Shown here piece after piece: positions 41,502-50,652 of a stretch of 64,000 nucleotides of DNA. A program made the translations under genes and the position numbers. The stretch's first letter is position 1. Each line of letters starts with the position of its first letter. Source of the DNA: Adlercreutzia rubneri (GTDB lineage Bacteria > Actinomycetota > Coriobacteriia > Coriobacteriales > Eggerthellaceae); contig NZ_WPOO01000013.1 of assembly GCF_009755265.1 (NCBI RefSeq), positions 26,293 to 90,292 of the forward strand, written 5' to 3'. The notes below the pieces were generated by a model, which worked only from the letters and a program-made list of their open reading frames with translations, made no database searches and was not told the DNA's origin.

Positions 41502-42581
41502 TTGACATTGCAAGATTTGTGGCTCATGATCAAGCATTATTCTAGATGGGTTGTTCTGGTTCCTATCATATGTGGCGTTCTGGCGGGTGGCGCCGGCGCT
41601 CTTTTGGGCATGGTCAATGGATCTGTACACACCGCCGCTTCCACGCTCACAGTCATCGATCCTACGGGTTTGGTGAGCTCGACAAGTCTTGCAAATCTTG
41701 TAAACGTGTTCGCGCAAGATCAAGCAGAGCTAGAGAGCGGTGGCGATAGCGGAGTTACCGTTAAAACCGAAGTCGACTCTTCAACTCAATCGATTAAGTT
41801 TGAGGTGGCGGCACCTAGCGAGCAAGCGTCTTTGGATGTCGCAAATCGTCTCGCAGAGAGGACAGCGGATGCGGCGCAGAGTGCCCTGGTCGAACAGGGC
41901 ACCGCATACATGGAGGCTGTAGACGAGATGGGCAGCCAACCTCTCACCGAAGAGGGTACTTACATAAACGCGGGCGCAACAGCCGATGAGAGGGCTGCTG
42001 CTTTGCGCTCATGTTTCTTCTCGGTATCTTCGGCGACAAAAGTTGAAGCGGGCGGTATGGTATCGCTTTTTGTCAAGTACTTAACCATTGGCGTTCTTGG
42101 CGGTCTGTTTCTAGTTGTTTGCTCCTTGATTTTGGTTGACTCTGTGAAACGCCCAATGAAAAGCAGCAAAGACATTGAGACTGTGACCGATCTCCCGGTT
42201 TGGGCGGTATCGGATAACCGACAAGCGGGCAAGCGGCTGTGGATGAATATTCAGTTTGCTGCGAAAAGCCACATTGAGTCAATTTGCTTGCTACCTGTGT
42301 CGGGTGGTAAGCAAATGGGAATCAAAGAGGCTATCTCGGAAGCCATGAGTGAAGAGCCGTCTGGCGACATGGGTGATTCTAGCATTCGTATTGAGGCATG
42401 CGATTCGATAGAGAAGAGCATCGTTGGAGCGCGTGTCGCGAAAGAAGCAAGCGTAACCATTGTGACGGCTGTCTGCTGGAAAGACTCGGAACCCGCTCTC
42501 TGTGGTGTCCTTGAAGAGCTGCAATTGGCGTCAGCGAATGTGGTAGGTATCGTTCTTCTTTCGGGAGAGGAAGCGATGTGA
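41502..42581 (+). CDS. Wzz/CapA-like chain-length protein fused to a degenerate BY-kinase-type domain
   Basis: The protein is 359 aa. Helix 1 (about 17-39), an extracytoplasmic region (40-180) and helix 2 (about 187-208) form the Wzz-type module. After the membrane comes a cytoplasmic segment (about 215-355) laid out like a bacterial tyrosine kinase/ParA-type domain. Where Walker A (GxxGxGK[ST]) is expected it reads SGGKQMGIKEA, so the P-loop is destroyed. No Tyr-rich tail is present. TTG at 41502 has TGAGG five bases upstream, and TTG at 41508 is an alternative. Its ATGTGA end overlaps the next start by 4 bases. Confidence 0.75.
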   Translation: MTLQDLWLMIKHYSRWVVLVPIICGVLAGGAGALLGMVNGSVHTAASTLTVIDPTGLVSSTSLANLVNVFAQDQAELESGGDSGVTVKTEVDSSTQSIKFEVAAPSEQASLDVANRLAERTADAAQSALVEQGTAYMEAVDEMGSQPLTEEGTYINAGATADERAAALRSCFFSVSSATKVEAGGMVSLFVKYLTIGVLGGLFLVVCSLILVDSVKRPMKSSKDIETVTDLPVWAVSDNRQAGKRLWMNIQFAAKSHIESICLLPVSGGKQMGIKEAISEAMSEEPSGDMGDSSIRIEACDSIEKSIVGARVAKEASVTIVTAVCWKDSEPALCGVLEELQLASANVVGIVLLSGEEAM

Positions 42582-44458
42582 CAGCTAAGCTGATAAGGGG
42601 ACGAGGGATAAGGCGTGTCCTCGTCAGGTCGCTTCCACTCGTGGTGCTCGATGTCGCTGCGACGGTTGTAGCATTTCTGATTGCTGCATGGGGCACGAAA
42701 GCGGGAGAGATCGATCTGGCGTCGCCTTTCTTTATGGGGCAGATGGCGCTGCTCTCTCTTGTTAATGTGGCTGTATTCGGTGTCTTTCGCATGTACAACA
42801 GCCTTTGGGAGTATGCGAGCGTGGACGACGCGGCGCGCATTGTGCTTGCGACTGCAGTGGGCTCGGTAATCGGCGACGTGCTCGGTGCTCTTGTATTCGA
42901 TGCGCGCATGCCGTTTCGCGTGTACATTTGCGCTTGGGCGATTTTGCTGGTGATTTGCGGCATGGCGCGTTTTGCCATACGTGTGAATTCTAAAGGACGG
43001 AGCTGGTCCTTCCTGGGTGCCGAGTCTCCGGGGCAGGCCCGCACGCTTATTGTGGGTGCGGGCGAGAGCGGGTCGCTTGTTGTCAGCCGTATGCTTGCTG
43101 GTAGCGATGAAATTGTTGGTTGTCCCGTTGGCTATGTGGATGACAGCAAAAGGAAAATCGGTCGGCGCATTCATGGTGTGAAAGTTCTCGGAGACTGTGG
43201 GGATATTCCGCGCATTTGCAAGCAACAGTCCATCGAGCAGATTGTGGTGGCCATTCCCTCAGGAACGCAAAAGCAGAAGCGCCGCGTGTACGATTTGTGC
43301 ATGGAGACGGGCTGCAAGGTACTCACTCTTCCGGAAAAAGTAAAGGATATTCCCGAGGAGCAGCTCAGTAAGGTTCCCATTCGCGATGTGGAGGTGTCCG
43401 ACCTTCTCGCACGCGAAGAGGTGGCCCTTGACGAGGGTCTTGTCGGCACCTATCTCAAGGGCGCTACCGTGCTCGTTACGGGTGGTGGAGGCTCTATTGG
43501 CAGCGAGCTTGTGCGTCAGTTGCTTCCGGCTAAGCCGGCCAAGATCATACTCTTCGACATCTACGAAAACACGGTCTACGAGCTCTATCATGAAATAGCA
43601 GGGAAGGCCCGAGAGGCCGGGATCGAGATCGTTACGGAAATAGGCTCCATTACTCATATGCCAGCCTTAGAAGAGGTTTTCGATCGCCACAATCCGCATG
43701 TTGTTTTTCACGCTGCAGCACACAAGCATGTGCCCCTTATGGAGTCGAATCCGCGTGAGGCCATCGAGAACAATGTGTTCGGCACGCTGAATGTAGTGCG
43801 CATGGCTCATGAGCGCGGTTGTTCCCACTTCATTCTCATCTCGACCGACAAAGCGGTTAATCCGGCAAATGTCATGGGTGCCACCAAGCGCATGTGCGAA
43901 ATGATCGTGCAGCACTATGCCCAGGTTTCCAAGACTGTGCTTGCCTCGGTGCGATTCGGCAATGTGTTGGGCTCGCACGGTTCGGTCATCCCCTTGTTCA
44001 AACGCCAATTGAAGGCGGGCGGCCCCATTACGCTGACTCATCAAGATATCACTCGCTACTTCATGACCATCCCGGAGGCCGCGCGGCTTGTTATCACGGC
44101 TGGAGCTCTCGCCGAGGGTGGTGAGATTTTCGTTCTCGATATGGGTGAGCCGGTCCGTATCTACGATTTGGCAGAGAATCTGATTCGCCTTTCGGGCCTT
44201 ACGGTGGGCGAGGATATCGAGATCAAGGTAACGGGGTTGCGTCCAGGCGAGAAATTGTACGAAGAGCTGAATATGGATGACGAGCCGACTGTCCCTACGG
44301 CCAACGGAGCTATTACGGTTATCAAGGGCGTGCGTCCGGAAGTAGCCGACGTACGGGTTCGGTTGGATGAGCTCGGGGCTGCGTTGCCGCTTGAGCGCGA
44401 TGAAATAAAGCGTGTGCTCCAAAAAGCGGTACCCACTTACACGCCCGAGTTTCAATAG
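42578..44458 (+). CDS. Membrane-bound nucleotide-sugar 4,6-dehydratase (PglF/CapD family)
   Basis: The protein is 626 aa. Four N-terminal membrane helices (about 12-135) and a CoA-binding-like Rossmann domain (about 150-280, TLIVGAGESGSLV) precede the extended SDR catalytic domain (about 295-600) with VTGGGGSIGSEL, AAHKHVPLME, STDKAVNPANVMGATKR and RPGEKLYEEL. It converts UDP-GlcNAc to the 4-keto-6-deoxy sugar, the first step to UDP-diNAc-bacillosamine or related sugars. GTG at 42578 overlaps the previous stop (GTGA), so the two genes are translationally coupled. The aminotransferase gene follows after 15 bases. Confidence 0.93.
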   Translation: MTAKLIRGRGIRRVLVRSLPLVVLDVAATVVAFLIAAWGTKAGEIDLASPFFMGQMALLSLVNVAVFGVFRMYNSLWEYASVDDAARIVLATAVGSVIGDVLGALVFDARMPFRVYICAWAILLVICGMARFAIRVNSKGRSWSFLGAESPGQARTLIVGAGESGSLVVSRMLAGSDEIVGCPVGYVDDSKRKIGRRIHGVKVLGDCGDIPRICKQQSIEQIVVAIPSGTQKQKRRVYDLCMETGCKVLTLPEKVKDIPEEQLSKVPIRDVEVSDLLAREEVALDEGLVGTYLKGATVLVTGGGGSIGSELVRQLLPAKPAKIILFDIYENTVYELYHEIAGKAREAGIEIVTEIGSITHMPALEEVFDRHNPHVVFHAAAHKHVPLMESNPREAIENNVFGTLNVVRMAHERGCSHFILISTDKAVNPANVMGATKRMCEMIVQHYAQVSKTVLASVRFGNVLGSHGSVIPLFKRQLKAGGPITLTHQDITRYFMTIPEAARLVITAGALAEGGEIFVLDMGEPVRIYDLAENLIRLSGLTVGEDIEIKVTGLRPGEKLYEELNMDDEPTVPTANGAITVIKGVRPEVADVRVRLDELGAALPLERDEIKRVLQKAVPTYTPEFQ

Positions 44459-44473
44459 TACAGGAGTGGCATT

Positions 44474-45688
44474 ATGGCTAGCAAAATGAATATACCGTTT
44501 TCGCCTCCCGATATCACGCAAGAAGAAATCGATGAGGTGGCAGAGGCGCTTCGCTCGGGTTGGATTACAACGGGTCCCCGGGTAAAGGAGCTCGAGCGAC
44601 AGCTGGCTGAGTATTTGGGAGTAAAGCGGTGCGTGTGCCTTAACTCCCAAACAGCCTGTGCGGAAATGGCGCTGCGTGTTCTTGGCGTGGGGCCGGGAGA
44701 CGAAGTGATCGTGCCGGCATATACATATACGGCAAGCGCTTCGGTTATCTGCCACGTTGGTGCCACGCCGGTTATGGTCGACTGTGCCTCCGATTCGCTC
44801 GAGATGGACTATGATGCTATGGCTCATGCCATAACCGAGCGAACCAAGGCAGTTATTCCCGTTGACTTGGGCGGTGTGCCGTGCGATTACGATACCATTT
44901 TCGCGGCGCTTGAGGCTAAGCGCGACTTGTTTCATCCGGCCTCCGATATTCAAGAGACTCTTGGTCGGGTGGCGGTGTGCGAGGACGCCGCCCATGCGTT
45001 GGGTTCCACCTACCATGGGCGCATGATCGGCTCCATTGCCGATTTCACGTCCTTTTCCTTCCATGCGGTCAAGAACTTTACGACGGCGGAAGGTGGTTGC
45101 CTTACCTGGAACCTGCCGAGCGAGATCTCCGATGAGGGGATATATCGGAAGGTGCAGTTGCTCTCGCTGCATGGGCAATCAAAGGATGCACTCGCTAAAA
45201 CGAAGTTGGGAGCCTGGGAATACGATGTGCTCGGTCCTTGGTATAAGTGCAATATGACTGATATCCAAGCGGCGCTAGGACTGGTGCAATTGAAGCGCTA
45301 TCAGGGAATGCTGGATCGTCGCAAAGAGCTGATCTCCCTATACGATAGTTACCTCACCCCTCTCGGCGTAGCGCCTCTTCCGCACTATGGCGACGATTAC
45401 ACCTCCTCGGGCCACTTGTATATTTGCCGCGTGCCGCATATATCGCCCGAGCAGCGCAATGAGATCATCGAGGCGATGGCTGAATGCGGGGTAGCTACCA
45501 ACGTCCATTACAAGCCTCTGCCGATGATGACGGCCTATAAAGATCTTGGGTTCGATATTGCCGACTACCCGAATGCCTATGCCCGATTTGCCAATGAGAT
45601 TACGCTGCCCCTGCATACGTGTCTCACTGACGAAGAGGCTCGCTATGTTGCCTCGTCTTTTGCGGAGATTGTCGAGGGCGTGCGGTGA
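44474..45688 (+). CDS. DegT/DnrJ/EryC1 aminotransferase (PglE-like)
   Basis: The protein is 404 aa. It is a PLP-dependent sugar aminotransferase with the Lys in FHAVKNFTTAEGG (about 200), CEDAAHALGS near 172 and YTYTASASVICHVGATP near 78. Context after a 4,6-dehydratase and before a polyprenyl-phosphate sugar transferase indicates 4-amination of the keto sugar (PglE role). An insertion near 140-165 is a subfamily trait. AGGAG precedes the ATG. The GTGA overlap at its end couples it to the next gene. Confidence 0.92.
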   Translation: MASKMNIPFSPPDITQEEIDEVAEALRSGWITTGPRVKELERQLAEYLGVKRCVCLNSQTACAEMALRVLGVGPGDEVIVPAYTYTASASVICHVGATPVMVDCASDSLEMDYDAMAHAITERTKAVIPVDLGGVPCDYDTIFAALEAKRDLFHPASDIQETLGRVAVCEDAAHALGSTYHGRMIGSIADFTSFSFHAVKNFTTAEGGCLTWNLPSEISDEGIYRKVQLLSLHGQSKDALAKTKLGAWEYDVLGPWYKCNMTDIQAALGLVQLKRYQGMLDRRKELISLYDSYLTPLGVAPLPHYGDDYTSSGHLYICRVPHISPEQRNEIIEAMAECGVATNVHYKPLPMMTAYKDLGFDIADYPNAYARFANEITLPLHTCLTDEEARYVASSFAEIVEGVR

Positions 45689-46380
45689 GGCTTGTCGCTT
45701 GGGATGCGCTGCCCGAAGAAATGAGAAACGAATGGGTGCGGCCCTATTACGAGGCGCTTGCCAAAAAGAGGGTGCAGCTGGTTGGCAAGCGCTGCTTCGA
45801 CGTTGCTCTGTCGACCATTCTGCTGGTTCTGCTTAGCCCTGCGTTTCTGGTTCTGGCCATTGCCGTTAAGCTGGATTCGCCCGGACCGGTTTTCTACCGG
45901 CAGGAACGTGTCACGCAGTATGGGAAGCGATTCCGTATCTTCAAGTTTCGCACTATGTGCGACCGAGCCGACCAGATGGGGAGCGCGGTGACCACAGGCG
46001 GTGACGCCCGGGTGACGCGTGTCGGCGCTAAAATCCGCGATTATCGTCTTGACGAGATCAGCCAGCTGATCGACATTCTGCGGGGGACTATGACGTTTGT
46101 GGGCACGCGCCCGGAAGTGCCCCGCTACGTGGAGGGCTACACGCCCGAAATGATGGCGACACTGCTGCTACCTGCGGGTGTTACTTCCACGGCGAGCATC
46201 CAGTTCAAGGATGAAGCTGATCTGCTGAATGGGGCCGATGACGTGGATAAAGTTTATGTGGAAGAGATTTTGCCCCTGAAAATGGAATACAATTTGCAGG
46301 ATGTAAAGAAATTCAGTCTGCCGCGAGATCTGCGCATTATGCTCACGACGGTAGGCGCCGTAACGAATCGAGGAGAATAA
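45685..46380 (+). CDS. Polyprenyl-phosphate sugar-1-phosphate transferase (PglC/WcaJ family)
   Basis: The protein is 231 aa. One re-entrant membrane helix with LLSPAFLVLAIAVKLDSPGP near 50-70 and the active-site YRLDEISQLIDILRG (Asp-Glu pair near 118) define the monotopic PGT family. It loads the first sugar phosphate onto undecaprenyl phosphate and so starts the Wzx/Wzy repeat unit, independently of the WecA-like enzyme at 18086. It has an N-terminal extension of about 30 residues before KRCFDVALS. GTG start at 45685 overlaps the preceding stop. Confidence 0.93.
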   Translation: MRLVAWDALPEEMRNEWVRPYYEALAKKRVQLVGKRCFDVALSTILLVLLSPAFLVLAIAVKLDSPGPVFYRQERVTQYGKRFRIFKFRTMCDRADQMGSAVTTGGDARVTRVGAKIRDYRLDEISQLIDILRGTMTFVGTRPEVPRYVEGYTPEMMATLLLPAGVTSTASIQFKDEADLLNGADDVDKVYVEEILPLKMEYNLQDVKKFSLPRDLRIMLTTVGAVTNRGE

Positions 46381-47649
46381 TTGCCCGCGAAAACGATCTG
46401 GCTGATCATGATGGACATCTGCTTGCCCGAGCATGGTCCGCATAACCGCCATTTTTGGTTTGCGAAACACCTGAAAGAGCGTGGTTATAATCCCGTTGTT
46501 TTTGTGGCGAGTCGGGAACGGGGAAATGCTCTCCAGATGATAGAGGACGATGCTCCGTTTAAAGTGGACGACTCTTACGGCTTCCCTTTTGTCTACATCC
46601 GTATCAAGGATTACGGCGAGAGCATGAAGAAGCGCGTTCTCGCTATCTTTGAATTTCACAAGCGTCTCAACAAGTATGCCGACACCTTTGCGGAGATGTT
46701 TGGGAAGCCCGATGTCATTCTCGGTTCGAACGGGTATCCGCTGTCTCCGTGGCTGGCCAACCGTCTGGCAAGGAAATATCATGCGGTCAGCATTTGTGAG
46801 GTGTGCGATCTGTGGCCGTTGTCGCTGGAGGTGTACGGCATTATCGGGCGTGGCGGGGCCATTGCAAAAGCCATGTACATGCTCGAACGCAAGAATTACG
46901 AGCATGCCGATGCCATTGTTTTCTCTATGGAAGGTGGTTCACGTTATATTGTAGACCGCGGCTGGGATATAGATCACGGCGGGAAGATTGATCTAGCCAA
47001 AGTTCACCACATCAACAACGGTGTCGACTTGGAGGCTTTCGATGCTAATCTTGCAAGAAGGGGTGTTGATCCGTCTGAGATAGCTTCAGATGGGGCTACC
47101 GTTGTATACGCTGGCTCGATGCAGAAGATCAACAACGTTGCGTACCTCGTTGACGTGGCTGCATGTCTTCGCGAAGAGCCGATCCGGTTCATTTTCTACG
47201 GAGACGGCGAGGATGCGGAGTTTTTGCGTAAAAAGGTATCGGAAGAGGGGCTGACAAACGTTTCTCTCCCGGGGGCGATCGACAAACGCGATATTCCCGC
47301 GGCTCTGCATGGAGCGACCTTGCTTCTGATGTATTCGTTGCCTGAGGACGAGATTGCGAAGTACGGGATGAGCCAAAACAAGTTGTTCGACTATCTTGCT
47401 AGCGGCCGTCCGGTGCTCTCCAATCTGCCCTCCGATTTTTCGGTGATCAACAGATACGATTGCGGCATCGAGGAGTCGTTTTCGGGGCCCGAGGATTTCG
47501 CTCGACGAATTGCGCAGATGCTGTCTGACGAGGATTCGTTGAAACGGTGGGGAGAGAATTCTCGCAGCACTGCCGAGTTATACTCTTTTGTCAGCCATAC
47601 GAACCACCTCATTGAGATCATTGAGGACATTACCAAGGAGGAACAGTGA
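46381..47649 (+). CDS. Family 4 glycosyltransferase (WbuB-like)
   Basis: The protein is 422 aa. The GT-B fold has an N-terminal acceptor domain (WLIMMDICLPEHGPHNRH) and a C-terminal GT4 donor domain: VYAGSMQKINN near 240, FYGDGEDAEFL near 270 and SQNKLFDYLASGRPVL near 330, where the Glu of the usual E-x7-E is altered (NKLFDYLASG). It likely adds the second sugar to the PglC-primed lipid. TTG start at 46381 directly abuts the preceding TAA. It ends in an overlap with the dehydrogenase gene. Confidence 0.88.
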   Translation: MPAKTIWLIMMDICLPEHGPHNRHFWFAKHLKERGYNPVVFVASRERGNALQMIEDDAPFKVDDSYGFPFVYIRIKDYGESMKKRVLAIFEFHKRLNKYADTFAEMFGKPDVILGSNGYPLSPWLANRLARKYHAVSICEVCDLWPLSLEVYGIIGRGGAIAKAMYMLERKNYEHADAIVFSMEGGSRYIVDRGWDIDHGGKIDLAKVHHINNGVDLEAFDANLARRGVDPSEIASDGATVVYAGSMQKINNVAYLVDVAACLREEPIRFIFYGDGEDAEFLRKKVSEEGLTNVSLPGAIDKRDIPAALHGATLLLMYSLPEDEIAKYGMSQNKLFDYLASGRPVLSNLPSDFSVINRYDCGIEESFSGPEDFARRIAQMLSDEDSLKRWGENSRSTAELYSFVSHTNHLIEIIEDITKEEQ

Positions 47650-48962
47650 ACAAGCAGGAGTTGTTGGACAAGATCGCCTCTCGCGATTTGGTGTGCGGCA
47701 CCGTGGGTCTCGGCTACGTGGGCCTGCCCCTTGCCGTGGAGAAGGCCAAGGCCGGCTTCAAGACGGTGGGCATCGACGTGCAGGCCGAGAAGGTTGACAT
47801 GGTCAATCGCGGCGAGAACTACATCGGTGATGTGGTGAACGAGGATCTGCAGCAGCTCGTGAACGATAATATGATCGAGGCTACCACTGATTTCTCCCGT
47901 ATCGGTGAATGCGACTTCGTGGCTATCTGCGTACCCACTCCGCTTGACGTGCACCAGCAGCCCGACACCTCATATATGGAGTCTTCCGCCAAGGCTATTG
48001 CGCCCTACCTCAAAAAGGGTGTGATGGTGGTGCTGGAGTCTACCACCTATCCGGGTACTACCGAGGAACTTATCCGCCCCATCTTGGAAGAGGGCTCGGG
48101 TATGACTTGCGGTGAGGACTTCTACCTGGGCTTCAGTCCCGAGCGTGTGGATCCGGGCAACCTCATCTACAAGACTAAGAACACCCCCAAGGTGGTCGGC
48201 GCCATTGGTGAGGATGCGTTGGATTGCATCGCTGCTTTATATGAGTCGGTGCTCGAAGGTGGCGTGACCAAGGTGTCGAGCCCGGCCGTGGCCGAGATGG
48301 AGAAGATCCTGGAGAATACCTACCGCAATGTGAATATCGGTCTGGTGAACGAGATGGCCATGCTGTGCGATCGCATGGGCATCGATGTGTGGGAAGTTAT
48401 CGATGCTGCCAAGACGAAGCCCTATGGGTTTACCGCATTTTATCCGGGTCCCGGCCTGGGCGGACACTGCATTCCGCTCGACCCCTACTACCTTTCCTGG
48501 AAGGCGCGCGAGTACGGGTTCCATACTTCGATGATCGAGTCCTCCATGATGGTGAATGATCAGATGCCCGAGTACTGCGTCGACCGTGCCGCTCGAGTGC
48601 TGAATGAGAGCGAGAAATCCCTCAAGGGCGCTGAGGTGCTGGTGCTCGGTGTGGCCTACAAGCAGGATATCGACGATTATCGTGAGAGCCCGGCCCTGCG
48701 CGTCATCGAGTGCCTGGAGAACCGCGGTGCGAACGTGATCTACTACGATCCGTGGGTGGCCGAGTACCGCTACAAGGGTGCGGTGAAGCAGTCTATCCCC
48801 GAGCTTACCGATGATGTGATCGAGAACGCCGATCTGGTCATGGTGACCTGTGCCCACACCAATGTAGATTACGATTTCGTGCAGAAGCACGCCCAGGCCA
48901 TTTTCGATACGAAGAATGCCATGAAGGCCGTCGAGGCTCGCGACAACATCGAGGTGCTGTAG
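47646..48962 (+). CDS. wbpA: UDP-N-acetylglucosamine 6-dehydrogenase (WbpA type)
   Basis: The protein is 438 aa. It oxidises C6 of UDP-GlcNAc to UDP-GlcNAcA with NAD. The N-terminal NAD domain (VGLGYVGLPLAVEKAKAG, about 18), the central helix and the catalytic Cys in GPGLGGHCIPLDPYY (about 275) are followed by the UDP-binding C-terminal domain. WbpA is favoured over a UDP-glucose or ManNAc enzyme because the next three genes are WbpB-, WbpD- and WbpE-like. GTG start with AAGGAGG and overlap with the previous gene. GC-richer and more codon-biased than its neighbours. Confidence 0.9.
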   Translation: MNKQELLDKIASRDLVCGTVGLGYVGLPLAVEKAKAGFKTVGIDVQAEKVDMVNRGENYIGDVVNEDLQQLVNDNMIEATTDFSRIGECDFVAICVPTPLDVHQQPDTSYMESSAKAIAPYLKKGVMVVLESTTYPGTTEELIRPILEEGSGMTCGEDFYLGFSPERVDPGNLIYKTKNTPKVVGAIGEDALDCIAALYESVLEGGVTKVSSPAVAEMEKILENTYRNVNIGLVNEMAMLCDRMGIDVWEVIDAAKTKPYGFTAFYPGPGLGGHCIPLDPYYLSWKAREYGFHTSMIESSMMVNDQMPEYCVDRAARVLNESEKSLKGAEVLVLGVAYKQDIDDYRESPALRVIECLENRGANVIYYDPWVAEYRYKGAVKQSIPELTDDVIENADLVMVTCAHTNVDYDFVQKHAQAIFDTKNAMKAVEARDNIEVL

Positions 48963-49006
48963 CTAGGCAAATGTGTCTGGTTTGGGCAAAGGCAGGAGAT
49001 TGCAAA

Positions 49007-50083
49007 ATGAAATGTGCCATTATCGGGTGCGGCCGTATTGCGGTCAACCATGTGAAAGCTGTTGCGAATAACGATCTCGATCTGGTTGCGCTGTGCGATA
49101 TTGATGACTCGAAGTTCGACATCATGCTGGAGAAAGCTGGCTGCGGGGATTTTCCTGAGGCCGAGCGCTACGCCGACTACCATCAGATGCTCGAAGAGCA
49201 TCCGGAGATCGAGCTGGTCGCCATCGCCACCGAGAGCGGCAAGCATGCCGCGATCGCGCTTGACTGCATCGATGCGGGGAAGAATCTGATCATCGAGAAG
49301 CCTATGGCCATGTCCATCGCCGATGCCGACGAGATCATTCGCTGTGCTGATGAAAAAGGCGTGAAGGTTTCCGCCTGCCATCAGAATCGCTTCAATGTGG
49401 CTATCCAGCAGCTTCGCGACGCTATCGAGGCCGATCGGTTCGGGAAGCTTTCCCACGGAAGCATCCATGTGCGCTGGAACCGCGGTAAGGGCTACTACGA
49501 TCAGGCTCCCTGGCGCGGTACGTGGGAGCAGGACGGTGGCACGCTGATGAATCAGTGCATACACGGCATCGACCTTCTCCGCTGGATGATGGGGGAGGAC
49601 GTAGTGGAGGTGTACGGCGCAACCCGCCAGCGCTTCCATGACTACCTTGAGGCCGAAGATGTGGGTGTTGCCGTGGTCAAGTTCGCTAATGGCGCAGTGG
49701 GCACCATCGAAGGTACGAGCAATGTGTACCCGAAGAACCTCGAAGAGACGCTCTATGTGTTCGGCGAGAACGGCACAGTAAAGATCGGCGGCACTTCGAC
49801 CAACAATATCGACGTGTGGGACTTCGCCGACGAGACCGAAGCGGACGCTGCCAACAAGGGACTCGAGGAGCAGACTTCCAACGTGTACGGCAACGGGCAC
49901 ACGCTGCTCTATGCCGATATGGTAGACGCCATCCAGAATGACCGCGCCCCCTACGTGGACGCTGTTGCCGGCCGCAACGCGCTCGAGATGGTTCTCGCCA
50001 TTTACAAGAGCCAGAAGACCGGAGAGCCGGTGGCGCTGCCCCTCAGTGATTTCGCAAGCACCGATATGGCGGGTGAATTCTAG
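49007..50083 (+). CDS. wbpB: UDP-GlcNAcA 3-dehydrogenase, Gfo/Idh/MocA family (WbpB type)
   Basis: The protein is 358 aa. The Rossmann start CAIIGCGRIAVNHVKAV, the EKPMAMSIADAD motif near 95 (catalytic-type Lys-Pro) and the GGTLMNQCIHGIDLLRWMMG motif near 180 (His) define the Gfo/Idh/MocA family. WbpB makes the 3-keto sugar that WbpE aminates. The ATG at 49007 is chosen over 48971 because AGGAG lies just before it and the Rossmann strand begins at once. Its stop overlaps the next start by one base (TAGTG). Confidence 0.9.
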   Translation: MKCAIIGCGRIAVNHVKAVANNDLDLVALCDIDDSKFDIMLEKAGCGDFPEAERYADYHQMLEEHPEIELVAIATESGKHAAIALDCIDAGKNLIIEKPMAMSIADADEIIRCADEKGVKVSACHQNRFNVAIQQLRDAIEADRFGKLSHGSIHVRWNRGKGYYDQAPWRGTWEQDGGTLMNQCIHGIDLLRWMMGEDVVEVYGATRQRFHDYLEAEDVGVAVVKFANGAVGTIEGTSNVYPKNLEETLYVFGENGTVKIGGTSTNNIDVWDFADETEADAANKGLEEQTSNVYGNGHTLLYADMVDAIQNDRAPYVDAVAGRNALEMVLAIYKSQKTGEPVALPLSDFASTDMAGEF

Positions 50084-50652
50084 TGGACGGCGTGTTCGTG
50101 CACGAAAGCTCTTATGTCGATGAGGGCGCCAAAATTGGCGAGGGGACTAAGATCTGGTACTTCTGTCACGTGCAGAGTGGCGCGGAGATTGGTTGCAACT
50201 GCAGTTTGGGCCAGAACGTGAATGTTGCCTCCAACGTCAAGATTGGCGATGGCGTGAAGATCCAGAACAACGTTTCGGTGTACGAGGGTGTCGAGTTGGC
50301 CGACTACGTGTTTTGCGGTCCTTCTTGTGTTTTCACGAACGATCTTACTCCTCGAGCGAAATATCCGAAGGGGAGTGCTGCCTATCGGCGCACTCCAGTT
50401 GGCGAAGGAGCTTCCATCGGCGCCAATGCCACTATTGTATGCGGTCACGAGATAGGATCCTGGGCGCTTATCGGCGCCGGGGCCGTAGTGGTTACCGACG
50501 TGCCTGCGCATGCGCTCATGCTGGGGGTTCCCGCCAAGCGTAAGGGCTGGGTTTGCGAATGCGGACAGCTCCTTGGCCAGGATCTGGTGTGCGGGGAATG
50601 CGGTCGCATGTACTGCGAGACCGATAGCGGTTTGAAAGAAGTGAATGCCTGA
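50083..50652 (+). CDS. wbpD: UDP-3-amino-GlcNAcA N-acetyltransferase (WbpD type)
   Basis: The protein is 189 aa. A left-handed beta-helix of hexapeptide repeats (about 5-150) includes GEGTKIWYFCHVQSGAEIG and ends in VPAKRKGWVC. A zinc-ribbon-like C-terminus follows (CECGQLLGQDLVCGECG, about 160-176), a feature seen in some WbpD relatives. It acetylates the 3-amino group to give UDP-GlcNAc(3NAc)A. GTG start, one-base overlaps on both sides. Confidence 0.9.
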   Translation: MDGVFVHESSYVDEGAKIGEGTKIWYFCHVQSGAEIGCNCSLGQNVNVASNVKIGDGVKIQNNVSVYEGVELADYVFCGPSCVFTNDLTPRAKYPKGSAAYRRTPVGEGASIGANATIVCGHEIGSWALIGAGAVVVTDVPAHALMLGVPAKRKGWVCECGQLLGQDLVCGECGRMYCETDSGLKEVNA

